Numbered from the stretch's first letter, positions 1-12,181 are shown. The stretch is 64,000 bases of DNA from Hirudinaria manillensis (GCA_034509925.1 CM067531.1:9400819-9464818); one strand, 5' to 3'. Made by a program: numbers and translations. The notes: a model not told the origin generated them from the letters alone.

Positions 1-3000
1 GATTTGTTTTCTTACACTGATATCTTATCCAGGAAGCGATTCGTTTTTGTTTAGGGTTTCTTGGTTCTGGCATCTTTGGAAGCTTCAACATCCACACGTA
101 GAAATAAGCTAAAAAGTTAAAAGTATTATGCGATTAAGTAGCACGATTTTCATATTTGTGTTATTTTATTTCTTACGTAATTCGTGTAATGTTTCGATAA
201 AAATTTCTCGGTTCCTGTTGAAAACTACTTTCAACACTTTGAGAGACTGACACAACCTGTAGGTGTTTCTAGTGTCCATCATGCTTGCAGCGCAACTGTT
301 GAAAATAAACTAATCTGGTTAATTCGCAAAATAGATTGTAGAAAAGGATTTTACCCTATTATACTTTCACATTGTTTCTCCTCAATAAATAAATTGTCTG
401 GTGTACAGTTGATCATCTGAAGGTATGCTGATTCCAAATGTCTATTTACTGGTGCATTATCAATGGCATGCTTAAAATTTTTTTTAAATATTTAAATTAA
501 AATAAATACCTAGAGAAAAGTACTTAATTTCGATGAAACGAATTTAATTCCGCTAGAAACTAATCCAAAATCAATGAGTAACCATTAATAAAAAAGCAGG
601 AATCAAAAATTATTTTATATATATCTTTATAAATATAAATATATATTTTATGTTTCGATCAGTCTGAAACCTGCGCTTCATTAAAGCTGGCCTTTCGAGC
701 TTGTTAAGTCAGAATTTCATGTTTGATTTTTCTAATATCTTGTTTGCTTATTTGTATAATACTATGCAATACATAAAGTTTTCCTACCAAGAATGAATAC
801 ATTCCGATATATAAATCGAAACATTCGTCGCTTAAAACGCACTTTGAATTATCTGAATTGTTACCTAAATATAGAATTTTAAAATTGAATCAAGCCATCT
901 CTGGAAACTAATGAAGGCTTGTAATTTTGGTTAATAATTAAATTAAATTAAGTTTATAATTTAGTTTAACGAACTCATTGTGCCTTCACTAGTTAAATCG
1001 TCATCTTGAAACAATATATCATCAATTTCGAATAATCTCGAGTCGTCAGGCACTTTTGGCAATATATTTCTGTGATATTTAGTAAAAAAAAAAATGGAAT
1101 ATGTAGTCAGCATTTTTCGATACATTTGTAGTCTTGCCTATTTTTGTTTCAATAAATAAGTAATAATTAATAACTAACCCCAATGCCACAGCGACTTGCA
1201 CGAATTGATTCAGTTGAGTTTCTGTGATGCTCTAAGATTAAGATGATATGTTAAGTAAGCATTAAATAATTTGAGCCACTTAATAATAAAATTAGCGCAA
1301 AACACTGAGTAGTGTTTACCGTAACTACTACAGATAATATTATTAAGAACTTGTTTATTCATACTGTTGGATCCCTAGATCCAATAAATTGAATAATATT
1401 TAAAATTATATTGCCGATTAATTATTTTAATAATTAATTAAATTTAGTGGCAATATAATTTGAGAATTAAATTTGTGCTATTCAGACTCTTTGGTTATGT
1501 ACCTTTGACAAATGGATTTATATCGGAAAGTAGAGCGAGAATTAGAGGAACAGCAGATTTCAAGGCTTAATCAATTAAGCATCGTGCATCTTCCAAGCCA
1601 TCTGACAACTTTCAATAAACCTGACCTTCTATAATTAGTTTGAGGACCCCGGGTTATTACATTGGTGTCAGGAGTTGGATTTAGAGTTAAAGGGTATCCA
1701 AAAGTAACTAAAGTAGAAGCTTGTTTAGTTGAAAAGTGAACGATGCCGAAGTACTTGGATGAATTGTACGTGCCTCGATTGAGACAAGAATTGAGAGAGC
1801 GTGGCCTGGATTGGAAAGGCACGAAAGCTGAGATACGAGAGCGACTTGGGACATGGCTGACAGAGAATGGCCATGACCCAGAGGAATACGAATTCGAGAA
1901 TCCATCCCATAAAAAGATGGATGAATTTCTTGATTTTATGAAAAAGTCCGTAGATGAGATGAGGAAATGTATTAGGAGTATTAGGGGTGATTTGAAAAAC
2001 AGAGCGGTTCCATGCCAGGATGTCTCGTTGGCTTCGGGTGAAGACTCTGCCGAGAAGAGTCCTGTTGGTTCTTTTGAGGAGAGCAAAGTGGTGCTTCCAT
2101 CTTGCGAAGAACAAGGAGAGGAACTCTGCAAAAAGGTTACCAACGAGGAACAAATCATGTCCGTTGTTCCAGGTACCGTTTCTGGCAGCGTTGGGATGGA
2201 GTCATTAGAGGGCACATCCAACCACAGTGCGTGTGTGTCTCCAGAAGCTCTGTGCGTGATGGCAGACTTAGGGAACTCGACGTTGGAGCCCATAGAGTTA
2301 CCAGATCAGGTCGAGTCGTCAGCAGGGCCCAGAGAGCTCACGGAGGTTTTAGTGGAGCAAGTGGGGCTTTCGGAGGAGCCTGTGGGATTGCCGGTGGATC
2401 ATGTGGAGTTGTTGGTGCAGCTCGAGGAGTTACTGATGAGTCACGTGGAGTTGCCGGTGGAGCACACGGATTTGATGGTGGAACAAGTAGAGTCTACAGA
2501 ACAGCCCATGGATTTACCAGCGGATGTTTCGGCTCCATTGGAAATAACAGAAGGGAGTGCTCGGGATTTCAGGAGAGTGCCTAGCATGGAAAGTGGAGCA
2601 GGTGATCCTGAGGAGAGTCTGGGATCTGGCGACATCGTGGAGCAGGAGAGTGTGCATAGAAATGGCGATGTTCCGCGGCTGAAACTTGCGGGACGCAGAA
2701 GTAAAAGGGAGGAGACAGAAATCCCAGAAGATGACAAAGCAAATGGATCTGGGATTTGCAGCCATGAGATTGTTGGAAGATCGGATCCTATTCCGAGAGT
2801 AAAAATGAAAATGGGAATAGATGTCTGTTCGGGACGAACAGATTTAAGGAGGGGGCAGTGTTGGATCCCTAGATCCAATAAATTGAATAATATTTAAAAT
2901 TATATTGCCGATTAATTATTTTAATAATTAATTAAATTTAGTGGCAATATAATTTGAGAATTAAATTTGTGCTATTCAGACTCTTTGGTTATGTACCTTT

Positions 3001-3700
3001 GACAAATGGATTTATATCGGAAAGTAGAGCGAGAATTAGAGGAACAGCAGATTTCAAGGCTTAATCAATTAAGCATCGTGCATCTTCCAAGCCATCTGAC
3101 AACTTTCAATAAACCTGACCTTCTATAATTAGTTTGAGGACCCCGGGTTATTACAATACATATTGGTCGTGCACATCTTTTAAGTTCCTCAAGGTATTGA
3201 GAATTTCCGAATCTGCAAGTATTGGATTATTTGTTGTCAGATATGGTTATTTAATGAAATGACAAATTGTCATTTCGTACGATTAATCGAGAACTTAGAA
3301 ACTAAGCAATCATTTATGTAGCGCTTTTCTACCATTACAAGCTGTAGTTTGACCACAATATATTAGAACTAAACACATTGGCAAATTTGTGCAGAAATAT
3401 CTGAATGAAATTGCTTTCCCATTTCACACTAATTTTCTAAAATTTAAATAACTACTTTACCGGTTGGTGCAATGGCAGATGACTGAACTGACATTTTAAA
3501 ATGCTATGTCTTAATTGCAAAGCTTTCTAAACACACTCCTAATATTATTTCTAACATGTATTACTTCTCTAAGATATTGCTTTTATTTAACAAATCAAAG
3601 AATTTAAAATAGGTTTCAATAAAGTTTTAAATTTATTAATGTAATTGATTTTATTATAGTTTGTAATGAATTTTTTAAGCGACCACAACCTTAGTAAAAT
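1..3700 (-). CDS. gene X copy U0, partial (left-most tandem copy, cut by window edge)
   Basis: Leftmost copy of the repeated gene X. Reading the minus strand, exons homologous to the fullest copy (37,281-42,050) can be seen: one at about 16-108 (ends ...IASWIRYQ), about 177-295 (NIYRLCQSLKVLKVVFNRN type), about 355-470 (NRHLES, LQMINCTPDN), a 21-nt exon at about 671-691 (ASFNEAQ), about 788-852 (NSKCVLSDECFDLYIG), about 970-1,069 (ILPKVPDDSRLFEIDD type) and about 1,178-1,230 (ITETQLNQFVQVAVALG). The next upstream exon (about 3,160-3,212) is separated by a 1.8-kb LTR element inserted exactly at its splice donor. The 3' exons lie left of the window. The 5' exons of the parent gene are absent. 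Function unknown. Confidence 0.55.
1365..1661 (+). repeat. 5' LTR of NA1
   Basis: 297 bp, TG...CA ends. Identical by eye to the 3' LTR at 2,859-3,155. Confidence 0.9.
1663..1680 (+). other. primer binding site of NA1 (tRNA-Leu type)
   Basis: TGGTGTCAGGAGTTGGAT starts two bases after the LTR. It is the complement of a tRNA-Leu(CAG)-type 3' end (CCCACTCCTGACA plus CCA) except for one base (TTGG for TGGG). The sister element at 11,883 has the perfect match. Confidence 0.75.
1743..2897 (+). CDS. SAP-domain protein of non-autonomous LTR element NA1 (384 aa)
   Basis: Residues about 3-50 form a SAP-like helix-turn-helix (LYVPRLRQELRERGLD, then HDPEEYEFEN) closely matching the N-terminus of the autonomous Gag-Pol. 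SAP motifs bind AT-rich DNA. Residues 55-85 are charged and probably helical. Residues about 195-260 hold degenerate short repeats rich in V-E-L, such as LPVDHVELLVQ and SHVELPVEHTDL. Residues 310-330 are basic. No capsid core, CCHC knuckle, protease or polymerase is visible. The frame runs through the hairpin and purine tract and stops 38 bases inside the 3' LTR. The frame is intact in both full copies, with only a handful of substitutions, so the protein may be under selection. Role (Gag-like or DNA-tethering) is inference. Confidence 0.8.
   Translation: MPKYLDELYVPRLRQELRERGLDWKGTKAEIRERLGTWLTENGHDPEEYEFENPSHKKMDEFLDFMKKSVDEMRKCIRSIRGDLKNRAVPCQDVSLASGEDSAEKSPVGSFEESKVVLPSCEEQGEELCKKVTNEEQIMSVVPGTVSGSVGMESLEGTSNHSACVSPEALCVMADLGNSTLEPIELPDQVESSAGPRELTEVLVEQVGLSEEPVGLPVDHVELLVQLEELLMSHVELPVEHTDLMVEQVESTEQPMDLPADVSAPLEITEGSARDFRRVPSMESGAGDPEESLGSGDIVEQESVHRNGDVPRLKLAGRRSKREETEIPEDDKANGSGICSHEIVGRSDPIPRVKMKMGIDVCSGRTDLRRGQCWIPRSNKLNNI
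2825..2858 (+). other. hairpin plus polypurine tract of NA1
   Basis: CTGTTCG-GGA-CGAACAG (2,825-2,841) is a perfect 7-bp stem with a 3-nt loop. It is followed by the purine tract ending just before the 3' LTR at 2,859. The same hairpin and tract occur at 13,345-13,378 and 19,634-19,667. Confidence 0.75.
2859..3155 (+). repeat. 3' LTR of NA1
   Basis: 297 bp, preceded by the purine tract and followed by the second ATAC target copy at 3,156-3,159. Confidence 0.9.
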
Positions 3701-5439
3701 AACTTATTATCAAACGCACGAAATTTCGAGATTCGCTCAAAACAACAATACCTACGGTTGGTTAGAAGACATTTATTTCTTTCTTTCATTGGTTTCCGGT
3801 TTTCGCGTATGTGTCGTTACTCTCCGTAAACTTAGTTTGGATAAAATTATCGCAAATACTATTTGCTTAATATTATTAACTATAAATTAATAATAGCATT
3901 ATATTATGCTGAAATTATAATAATATTATTTATTAATTACTATTACTGTTATTATTATTAGTTATTTGGATTGGTCTCTTTCCCTAACAGATCCTTCATT
4001 CGGTAGTCCTTGAGTATCTAACAAAACTTGATGCGTGCCAAGACTTTGATAAAATCCTACATATCCATTCCTGCTATCTGGAAACAATCCATGACAGGTG
4101 CCTCCTGCACGAAAAGGTCAGCGTCATCAAGAAATTGATCATCAAAGTCCTCCAGATGTAGCTGGATGTCAGCAGGATATGAAAGTCTAAGGATATTCGG
4201 TCTGCTGATCTATCTTGCCATTTGATTCATTTTTGCAGTCAACTTAAGAAGCAAAAGTTTTAATTGTGGTCACTTCAATTAATTATGTTTTAAAGTGAAA
4301 ATTGCGTGTTTGTTTAAAGTGAGCTATTCCTTTTAAAAGCGAGTCTTGCAGGAGATGGAATTGGAATATAACAGGTGCATTCAGTTCTTATCCTCGATGA
4401 TCAGGAAAGTGATTGCAAGAGGCTCAAAGGCGCACTGTTTGTTTTTGTCTTTGTTATTGGCTGTCTTTTAGAAACAAAACTGTTATTGTTATTATTATCA
4501 TTGCTGTTAAATGGTTAATGGAATTAGCTAGAATTCCTTCAATTGAATTCCATGTTTTAATGTGCAGTGGAACTCCTGGCATTCACGTTCAATTCACCAA
4601 AGTTCAAATGAATTTTCACTTCGATGATCTTCAAGGATTTTCTCACTTGGAAGTTGCAATTAAAATTCAAATGATTACGTGTATATATTGACAGGGGACG
4701 TGGGAGATGATCTTCAGCTCAGTTAGACTGATTTCATAGTTGTGGCTCTAAAGTTAGATTGCGATTTAGGGGTGCGTTTTTATAACGTGAACATAAAGAG
4801 TCAAACTGTTGTAGTCTTCACAAAAAGACCAAAGAAAGGCTCGTGTACTCGGAAATTTGCCTCGGAAGAACGGAATTCAAGCCATTAAACTTTCAAGTTC
4901 TCACATCTTGGAGAGGCGTTCGTATAATCTGCTTGAGTGAAGCATATAATTTTTCTCCGATTTTAGGAGAGCGTTACGATTACGAACATCTCGGTTGAGG
5001 GATTCGTTAATTGTCTCCCGCTTGCTAATAGTCCATAAGGAGTCGAATGGCTTATCTCGTTCGTCCAAAAGGGCGCTCATTTTTCTGGCTGTCCGTCCAT
5101 CCTCCCTGTAATAGCGACGGCTATAATTACGTTGGGGTGAGAAATTAGGTGGAACTGGTGGAGCGCAGAAAGGTGGTGGACATGGAAATGATCCTGGCGC
5201 ACGTGAATCCTGCCAGCTATGTCAAATGAGGATAAACGTAAGTGAGTATGTAATATTATTGAGATTAAGAAATACAATTCATGAAAAGACATTTTCTTAG
5301 GCATTCTTACTTGTTGAGATTTGGACAAATGTATTAAGACACTACATATGGTTATCGTAATAAAGTCTAGCTTCTGTAATTTCAAGCGATTCTTTGTACT
5401 ACGTTACCAGTCAGCGAAAATATGACACAGTTGTTATAG
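3700..5439. other. spacer S, first part (no gene recognised)
   Basis: AT-rich spacer, near-identical to 33,130-34,824; its right part (from about 4,800) also matches 20,758-21,403. It contains a moderately conserved plus-strand stretch at about 5,050-5,227 (reads DGYNYVG, ERRKVVD, ILAHVNPASYVK) that may be a decayed exon of the same locus as the RING exon downstream. The three copies preserve it only as expected from recent duplication, so no coding claim is made. Confidence 0.5.
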
Positions 5440-5749
5440 CTTATTCCAACAAGCCACTGACGAATACCTGAAGGTCAAAGGAAACTCATCGACAAACGTT
5501 GGACGAACTACTTCAGCTAGAGAATCACACGCAGACGAAGAATTGAAGTACATCATTTGACAGGAGGATTACGACCATCAGACGATAACACTTCAACTCT
5601 CTTGCATTCACTTTTTCCACGAAAATTGATTGAATCAGTGGTTCGAAAGTCATTTAGGATGCCCGCTTTGTAGGAGTGACGATGGAGTGGATGATAATGG
5701 CGGATATGAAAATCATAAAAATAACTGGTGTCGAAAACGATACCGATAA
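5440..5749 (+). pseudogene. RING-H2 finger exon remnant, copy 1
   Basis: One frame after a plausible 3' splice site (TTGTTATAG) reads LFQQATDEYLKVKGNSS, then a RING-H2 pattern: I-I-x-Q-E-D-Y-D, then SCIHFFHEN, LNQWFESHLG, CPLCRSDD. The family pattern is C-x2-C ... C-x-H-x2-H-x2-C ... W ... C-P-x-C-R, typical of E3 ubiquitin ligases. The first zinc cysteine is Tyr. Two in-frame TGA codons (5,558-5,560 and 5,627-5,629) stand exactly where the second cysteine and the cysteine after FHEN should be. The spacer variant at 28.6 kb keeps the first pair as CIIC. Most simply this is a decayed last exon. The frame ends at TAA 5,747-5,749. Confidence 0.65.
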
Positions 5750-5989
5750 TGCCAGTGAAATCAATGTTGAAAAAGATAACAATGAAAGTAACGAAGTCTC
5801 CGAATCAGCAGAGAATCGTTCATTTTCACAAAATAGTGATAATGAATATTGCAAAGATATCCTCTGAGTAAATGTTTATGTTTAAATTTATAACATTTCA
5901 AAACGCAGGGATAAATCTCATCTTCACTTCTTTCTCATGTCAATATTTATTCAATTAAACTTTACAATTGTCGTGAAATATGGGCGTAT

Positions 5990-7876
5990 GATAATCATTG
6001 ACTACAAGGTGTTACAAGATGCTGGAAACTCCTCCTCGGAGCTTTCCGACAGGGATCCTCAGAGAAGGTCCCCCATCTTCGATCGTTTCGGCCCTTTGAA
6101 ACCCCTGACGTTCTCCGGGGTGGGACGCATCCGGTGATCAGCCGGATGTCCCTGTCGGTTTCCATGTGCGGACTCAAAAGCTTAGGCTTTGGAAGGCTCT
6201 CTTTGGCCTCTTTATGCCGTCACGTGCCAGACTGGAGCGACTATTAAAAGCTCTCGTTGCCTTCTTTCGTCGCTACACTCACCCGCTGAAGCGGCGCCAT
6301 CTAGCCCCTACGACTCTCAATGGCCTTCTTTCCGTCATCCCTGCCGCCCAACATTATCGACTTGGGCTTTAAATTTTCTTTCAAGCGGCGCGCGGTAACA
6401 GGCATTTCTTTCACCGGCTCCGCGCCTCTCGGGCGATGAATTGCTTCGGTGGATTTATTCTGACCGGAGATCGATGGTCCTTTCGCTGTGGCAACCGAAG
6501 ATGTTACCTTGCCTCTCATTTGCCAGATCCAGAACGAAGCTGTCTCCGCCGCTTCAGACATCTTTGTCATCGTCTTCGTTCTTTCTCGGCTAGATAGGCC
6601 TATTTTCGTGAAGAACGCGTACGTCGTTTTGCCGACTACGCCCCTTGCGCCAATTTCTATTGGGAAGAGGTCAATTCTGAACCCTTTCGATTTCAGGTCC
6701 ACCGCCAGATCTGCATACTTTTCCGCTTTCAGCGCATTGCTATATTGCATTTTGTCCTCTCATGGGACCGTCAACTCCACCAAAATGATGGCATCTGACG
6801 ACGGTGACATCAACACCATATCCGGCCTCTTACCACTCTCGATCAAAGGAACCTGGGGATCAGCACCTGGGGATAGTGCCTCATTCCTTCTAAGTCGGCC
6901 GCGACTGTCCAATCGTTTGTCTCTGCAAGGATGTCCTTTCTTGGCTTTTTACATCGCTTTCTACAGAGATGTGCGCAGCCCTCGCGCAGGAAGTAAATCT
7001 TTCGCTGCTTGGAGATTGCGCGCGAGTTTGCTCTGGTTACAGCTGCTTTTGTGGCCTCACACACTTCTCGAATGACCTGATTGTGTCGCCACGTGTACCG
7101 ACCATGGGCAAGGGCGTATGTGCAGTTGCTGAGCACATGATGCAATGTCTCGGTTCCGTCACAGAGTTCGCATTTGGCGTCTTCTAATAACCCCCAACTC
7201 CATAAATTGTCCTTGGAAGGCAACTGATCATAAATCAATCTTACCGCAAAGGCCAGTCGGAGCGGGGACAACTTCCATAAATCGCTCCAGGTAAGGGACC
7301 TTCCCAAGTTGTCCACTTACCCTGTTGTGCTAACTGTATGGCCTTTGTGACTCGATCTTGTTCTTCTTTCTGCCTCATCTCCTGGCCAATCATCGCACCT
7401 TTAGTCGATGAGCTTGCCTGGGACCATTTCTGGAAGTGGTTCCATCCCACTGCGTGACGGTCTGTCTGGATAGGACCTCTTACTTCTTCGAACATCAGTA
7501 CATTTACTGATTCGTCGATCTCTTTCTGCGCTCGGAACTTATTTCCAGATCTGAGCAGTGGATTAACTTCATGGATCCTGTTGTCCGCGGAGTTACTGAG
7601 CATCCAATGCGTTCGGATTTTGGAGAGTTTGTATTCCTAAACGTTGGACCTAAGTGGCAGTCTAAGGCTCGCGCTCCTGCTGTAGAGGGCAACCGACGAC
7701 AATGCTGGAGGTAAACCCAGCCATGTCCTGGCCGGGATTGCCGATTGATTTTCCTTTCTAACCCCTCGACCGCCGATAGACCAATCTCATAGGTCAAAGG
7801 CCATAGGAGTCTGGGCAGGGGCACAAACTGCAAAAGCCATACTTTGAAACGACCCTGGAGCGGCGCCGACTCTCCA
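5990..7876 (-). mobile_element. 5'-truncated R2-superfamily LINE, copy 1
   Basis: Minus-strand frames running from about 7,833 down to 6,301 give the C-terminal part of a non-LTR retrotransposon with restriction-like endonuclease. In order: a region with GLERKINRQSRPGHGW, a segment ending LTWSDLWKLSPLRLAF, a CCHC zinc motif (CELC, then HHVLSNC), GRYTWRHNQVI, the endonuclease core (PD-x-V-L ... ELTVPW, clearest in the 22 kb copy), then an IEIGARGVVGKTTYAFF motif. The catalytic RT core is absent, so the insertion is 5'-truncated. The frame is broken at least three times. The same block is in the spacers at 21.97-23.90 and 35.38-37.26 kb, so it inserted before the tandem duplication. The spacer at 28.3-29.3 kb lacks it. 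Confidence 0.8.
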
Positions 7877-7894
7877 TATAATAAATTATTAATT

Positions 7895-10800
7895 TCAAAT
7901 TAACCTATTAAAATATTTATAAAACCAAATGAGGTCACACTCATTTGCGATTGCATCACAGACTCAAATTATGATATCATAAATCAATTAATAACATTTA
8001 GACTCTCAATTTTATAACATTTGGAATCAAAAAAGTTTATTCATGTCGAAGTACATTTCGTTAAAATTACCAACCCTCTATCCTACTCGAGAAATGTAAA
8101 GCTAGAAAAAGATCTTCATGTGCCCACTGTAACCGAATGAATTAATTAAATATTAACAGAGTGTAATATAAATGGCTTAATAATTACGCTGGGTAAATAA
8201 TAAATCTAAAAATTTAAAATGAGTAAAGTTATATAGACATAACTCACATCATCAATTTCTTCACCTTTCAATAACTTCATCAAATGTTCCATCAAGTATT
8301 CGTGTCGTTTGGGTAAAATTAGAAAAGGACTGGAATTTAAGAAGGCATTGTTTAACTAAAACATAACCTGGCATAATGCTTATTACGTAGTATTTATCCT
8401 CACCATTCGCGGACTAGAACCTCAATTAACCACGGCAGTTTATGGCATTTCGAAGGATTTAAAATTGCTTGTTTTAAATATATTGGAATAGGATCATCTT
8501 TATCTCTGAATATTTTGCTATCAACCCCAACGAGACATTCTCCACTCTAAAATTCCAAACGTATTTTGTTCAATATCAAAATAAATATTCTGACAATATA
8601 TTGGCTAACTTTAACAAACTGTTGACTCATAGATGCTGCAGTATAAACGATACTCATTACTTGCACACACTTCACGAACTCATCGTAGAAAATATATTTT
8701 TCAATCGTGTAATCCGGTTCACTTTCATCTACACTTTCAGAATTGTTCTTTAGGAATCCAGTACCATCTACAGGACCATCGTCTAAATTTTCTTTTACAA
8801 CTTTATTAGCAGTTTCCTCGTCTCCTAACAAGTAAGGTTCGGTTTTAAACCCGAAACGCTTTTCTAAATCTCTCAGTGTATCGTCGGAATAAACGCAGTT
8901 CTGTAACATTAAAACATTTCTAAGCCATCTGTGTCAATTAAGAGATATTCGAAATTACTTACATTCAGTATTCCCCTAAAAATTCCTAAACCCTTTGTGA
9001 AATTTGATAAAGCACTTAAAAATGGACGACGACAAACATATTCTCCGTTCTCATTAATTTCGATCTTTGATAAATCCTAGAAAAGCAATAAATAATTATA
9101 AATATAATAAAAGAACAAAAAAACAATGCTTAATTGATAATTAGATGTAATCCAGTCCACAATTGGTTGAACGCTACGTAAAGCAAGAATTTATATGTCA
9201 TTCATCCATTTAATTCAATATTTTTGATTAAAAAAGTTTGTTTTAGTAGATTATTTGTTATTTTCCAACTATGAAGTTTAACAAAATTTTGTTGAATTTT
9301 TCACGTTACCCAATAAGCGAATCCGACAATAAAATCTCTCAATCTTTTGATTTTTTCTTCTTCATTCTTCGCAGACATAAAGAACGCATGGAACCGTTCG
9401 TAAACAACGTATACGTAATGGTCCAACTTCGTCGTATTTGCAAACGCACAATCGAACTGATGGTTGTATTAACAATTTGCAAATATTAGCTTAGTTTTTT
9501 ATGATTTTAAACATTTTGTCATAATTTTCTATTTCTATATATTTTTATATTAAATTTCAGTTAATTAACAGCATTTCTTATATTACTGATATTTCGAATA
9601 ATTAGAGTAAATTTGGCGATGAAATTTCACAATCATGAATTATTTAAAAAATAAAATATCGCTTTGTTTTAAACATTAAAAGTTCATATTTCGAATAATA
9701 ACCATAAATTAAGTAATGGGAATTATTTAAAAAATAAAATATCGCTTTGTTTTAAACCTCTTCTTGTGATATGTCATTGAATACGCATTTGGGTATATGT
9801 TTAAAGTCACGCGAAACCGGGTCAATTAGTTCAATGATAGCAGTGGCTGGTGAAGAAAATATTGAAAGTTTGTAAATTTGTTCAGAGATTTACTAAACAT
9901 TTGTGATAATACGTTTTCTTACACTGATATCTTATCCAGGAAGCGATTCGTTTTTGTTTAGGGTTTCTTGGTTCTGGCATCTTTGGAAGCTTCAACATCC
10001 ACACGAAGAAATAATCTAAAAAGTTAAAAGTATTGTGCATTTAAGTAGCATGATTTTCATGTTTATTTTTGTTATTTTATTTCTTACGCCATCTGTGTAA
10101 TGTTTCGATACAAATTTCTCGGTTCCTGTTGAAAACTACTTTCAACACTTTGAGAGACTGACACAACCTGTAGATGTTTCTAGTGTCCATCATGCTTTCA
10201 GCGCAACTGTTGAAAAAAAGCTAATCTGGTTAATTCGCAAAATAGATTGTAGAAAAGGATATTACCCTATTATATTATGACATTGTTCCTTCTTAATAAA
10301 TACATTATCTGGTGTACAGTTGATCATCTGAAGGTAAGTCGATTCCAAATGACGATTTACTGGTGCCATATCAAATAAATGCTGAAAATTTTTTTAAATT
10401 ATTTAATTTAAAATAAATACCTAGACAAAAGTACTTAATTTCGATGAAAATAAAAGTGATCAATACTGATTATTAACCGACAAGTGAGGATTTAAAAACG
10501 AATTTAATTCCGCTGGTAACTAATCCAATGTCAATGAGTAATCATCAATAAAAAAGCAGGAACCAAAAATTATTTTATATATATATCTTTATAAATATAT
10601 ATTTTATGTTTCGATCAGTCTGAAACCTGCGCTTCATTAAGGCTGGCCTTTCGAGTTTGTTAAGTCAATTTTTCACGTTTGATTTTTCTAATATTTTGTT
10701 TGCTTATTTGTATAATACTGTGCAATATATAAAGTTTTCCTACCAAGAATGAATATATTCCGATATATAAATCGAAACATTCGTCGCTTAAATCGCACTT

Positions 10801-11880
10801 TGAATTATCTGAAGTGGTACCTAAATATATAATTTAAAAATTAAATCAAGCCATCTCTGGAGACTAATGAAGGCTTGTAATTTTGGTTAATAATTTTTTG
10901 TTTTATAATAGTTTAATTTGACAAACTCATTGTGCCTTCTCTAGTTAACTCGTCATCTTGAAACAATATATCATCAATTTCGAATAATCTCGAGTCGTCA
11001 GGCACTTTTGGCAATATATTTCTGTGATATTCATTAAAAAAAATATTGAATACGTAATCAGCATTTTTTGATACATTTATAGTCTTGCCGATTTTTATTT
11101 CAATAAATAAATAATAATTAATAACTAACCCCAATGCCACAGCGACTTGCACGAATTGATTCAGTTGAGTTTCTGTGATGCTCTAGGATTAAGATGATAT
11201 GTTAAGTAAGCATTAAATAATTTGTGCCACTAAATATTAATATTAGCTCAACACTCTGCATCGTCTTTGCAGTACATGCTACAGTTAGTATTAGTAAAAA
11301 ATTGTTTATTCATACATTTTGATGATACACATCTTTTAACTTTCTCAAGGTATCGAGAATTTCTGAATCTGCAAGTATTGCATAAATTATTGTGAGATAT
11401 GGTTATTTAAAGAATTGATAACTTCTTCCCTATATCCGACTAAAAGAACTTAGAAACCCTACAACCATTTATGTAGCGCTTCTCGTCCATGGCGCTTAGA
11501 GCATTTAAAGTTAGATTTTTGAGCACAACACATTCAAACTAAACCCATTGGCGAATTATGCAGAAATATAAACATCTGACACATAAACAATGAAATTGAT
11601 TTCCCATTTCGCAATAATTTAATAATTGAAACAACTACTTTACCGGTTGATGCAACTGCAGATGATTGAAATGCCATTTCAAAACGCTATTTCTCACTTG
11701 AAAGATTAGCTTAATAAATACAACCCTTGTATTATTTTTAACATGTCACTTCCGCAAAGATATTTAACAAATCAAAGAATTTAAATTAGGTTTCAATAAA
11801 GTTTTAAATTTATTAGTATAATTGATTTTGCTATAAAATCTTAAATTTTTTAAACGACCACAATCTTAGTAAAACAACGT
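7895..11880 (-). CDS. gene X copy U1 (5'-truncated paralogue)
   Basis: Second copy of the 3' two thirds of gene X. Visible exons include the C-terminal ones at about 7,895-8,130 (CDAIANECDLI, AHEDLFLALHFSS), about 8,262-8,342 (PFLILPKRHEYLMEHL), about 8,404-8,546 (SGECLVGVDSKIF), 8,661-8,900 (NCVYSDDTLRDLEKRFG; 80 codons), about 8,962-9,075 (IEINENGEYVCRRPF), about 9,311-9,457 (ERFHAFFMSA type), about 9,772-9,850 (IIDPVSRDFKHIP type), then the b-half at 9,913-11,343. Splice signals are conserved. It lacks the 5' exons of the parent. Upstream sequence is replaced by LTR elements at 11,883. Whether it is transcribed is unknown. Confidence 0.55.
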
Positions 11881-11882
11881 AT

Positions 11883-12181
11883 TGTTGGATCCCTAGATCC
11901 AATAAATTGAAGAATAATTAAAATTATATTGCCGATTAATTAATTTAATAATTAATTAAATTTAGTGGCAATATGATTTGAGAATTAATTAATTGTTGCT
12001 ATTCAGACTCTTTGGTTATGCACCTCGACAAATGGATTTGTATCGGAGAGCAGAGCGAGAGTAATAGAAACAGCAGATTTCAAGACTTAATCAATTAAGC
12101 ATTTTACATCTTCCAAGCCATCTGACAACTTTCAATAAACCTGCCCTTCTATAATTAGTTTGAGGACCCCGGGTTATTACA
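11883..12181 (+). repeat. 5' LTR of NA2
   Basis: 299 bp, TGTTGG...TTACA, followed by the primer site. Confidence 0.88.

Larger units (their letters stand above)
1365..3155 (+). mobile_element. non-autonomous LTR retrotransposon NA1 (SAP-only), 1,791 bp
   Basis: Two 297-bp direct repeats, identical by eye, begin TGTTGGATCC and end GGGTTATTACA. The 5' LTR is followed by a tRNA-Leu-type primer binding site, and the 3' LTR is preceded by a purine tract (AAGGAGGGGGCAG). The flanks are ATAC on both sides. The unoccupied paralogous site near 32,545-32,570 has a single ATAC, so this is a 4-bp target duplication. The internal region carries only one ORF with a SAP motif; protease, RT, RNase H and integrase are absent. 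LTR ends, primer site and the hairpin plus purine tract match the autonomous gypsy element at 14,365-19,893, the likely source of its enzymes (inference). Identical LTRs imply recent insertion. Confidence 0.9.

Noticed and set aside
1571..2293. 240-residue minus-strand frame across NA1 (and 12,091-12,813 in NA2)
   Set aside because: Antisense shadow of the SAP-protein ORF and its 5' LTR. No motif; high GC in the third position explains the openness.
5077..5385. 102-residue minus-strand frame repeated in three spacers
   Set aside because: Conserved only because the spacers are recent duplicates. Composition is unlike a protein and no splice or domain logic is seen.
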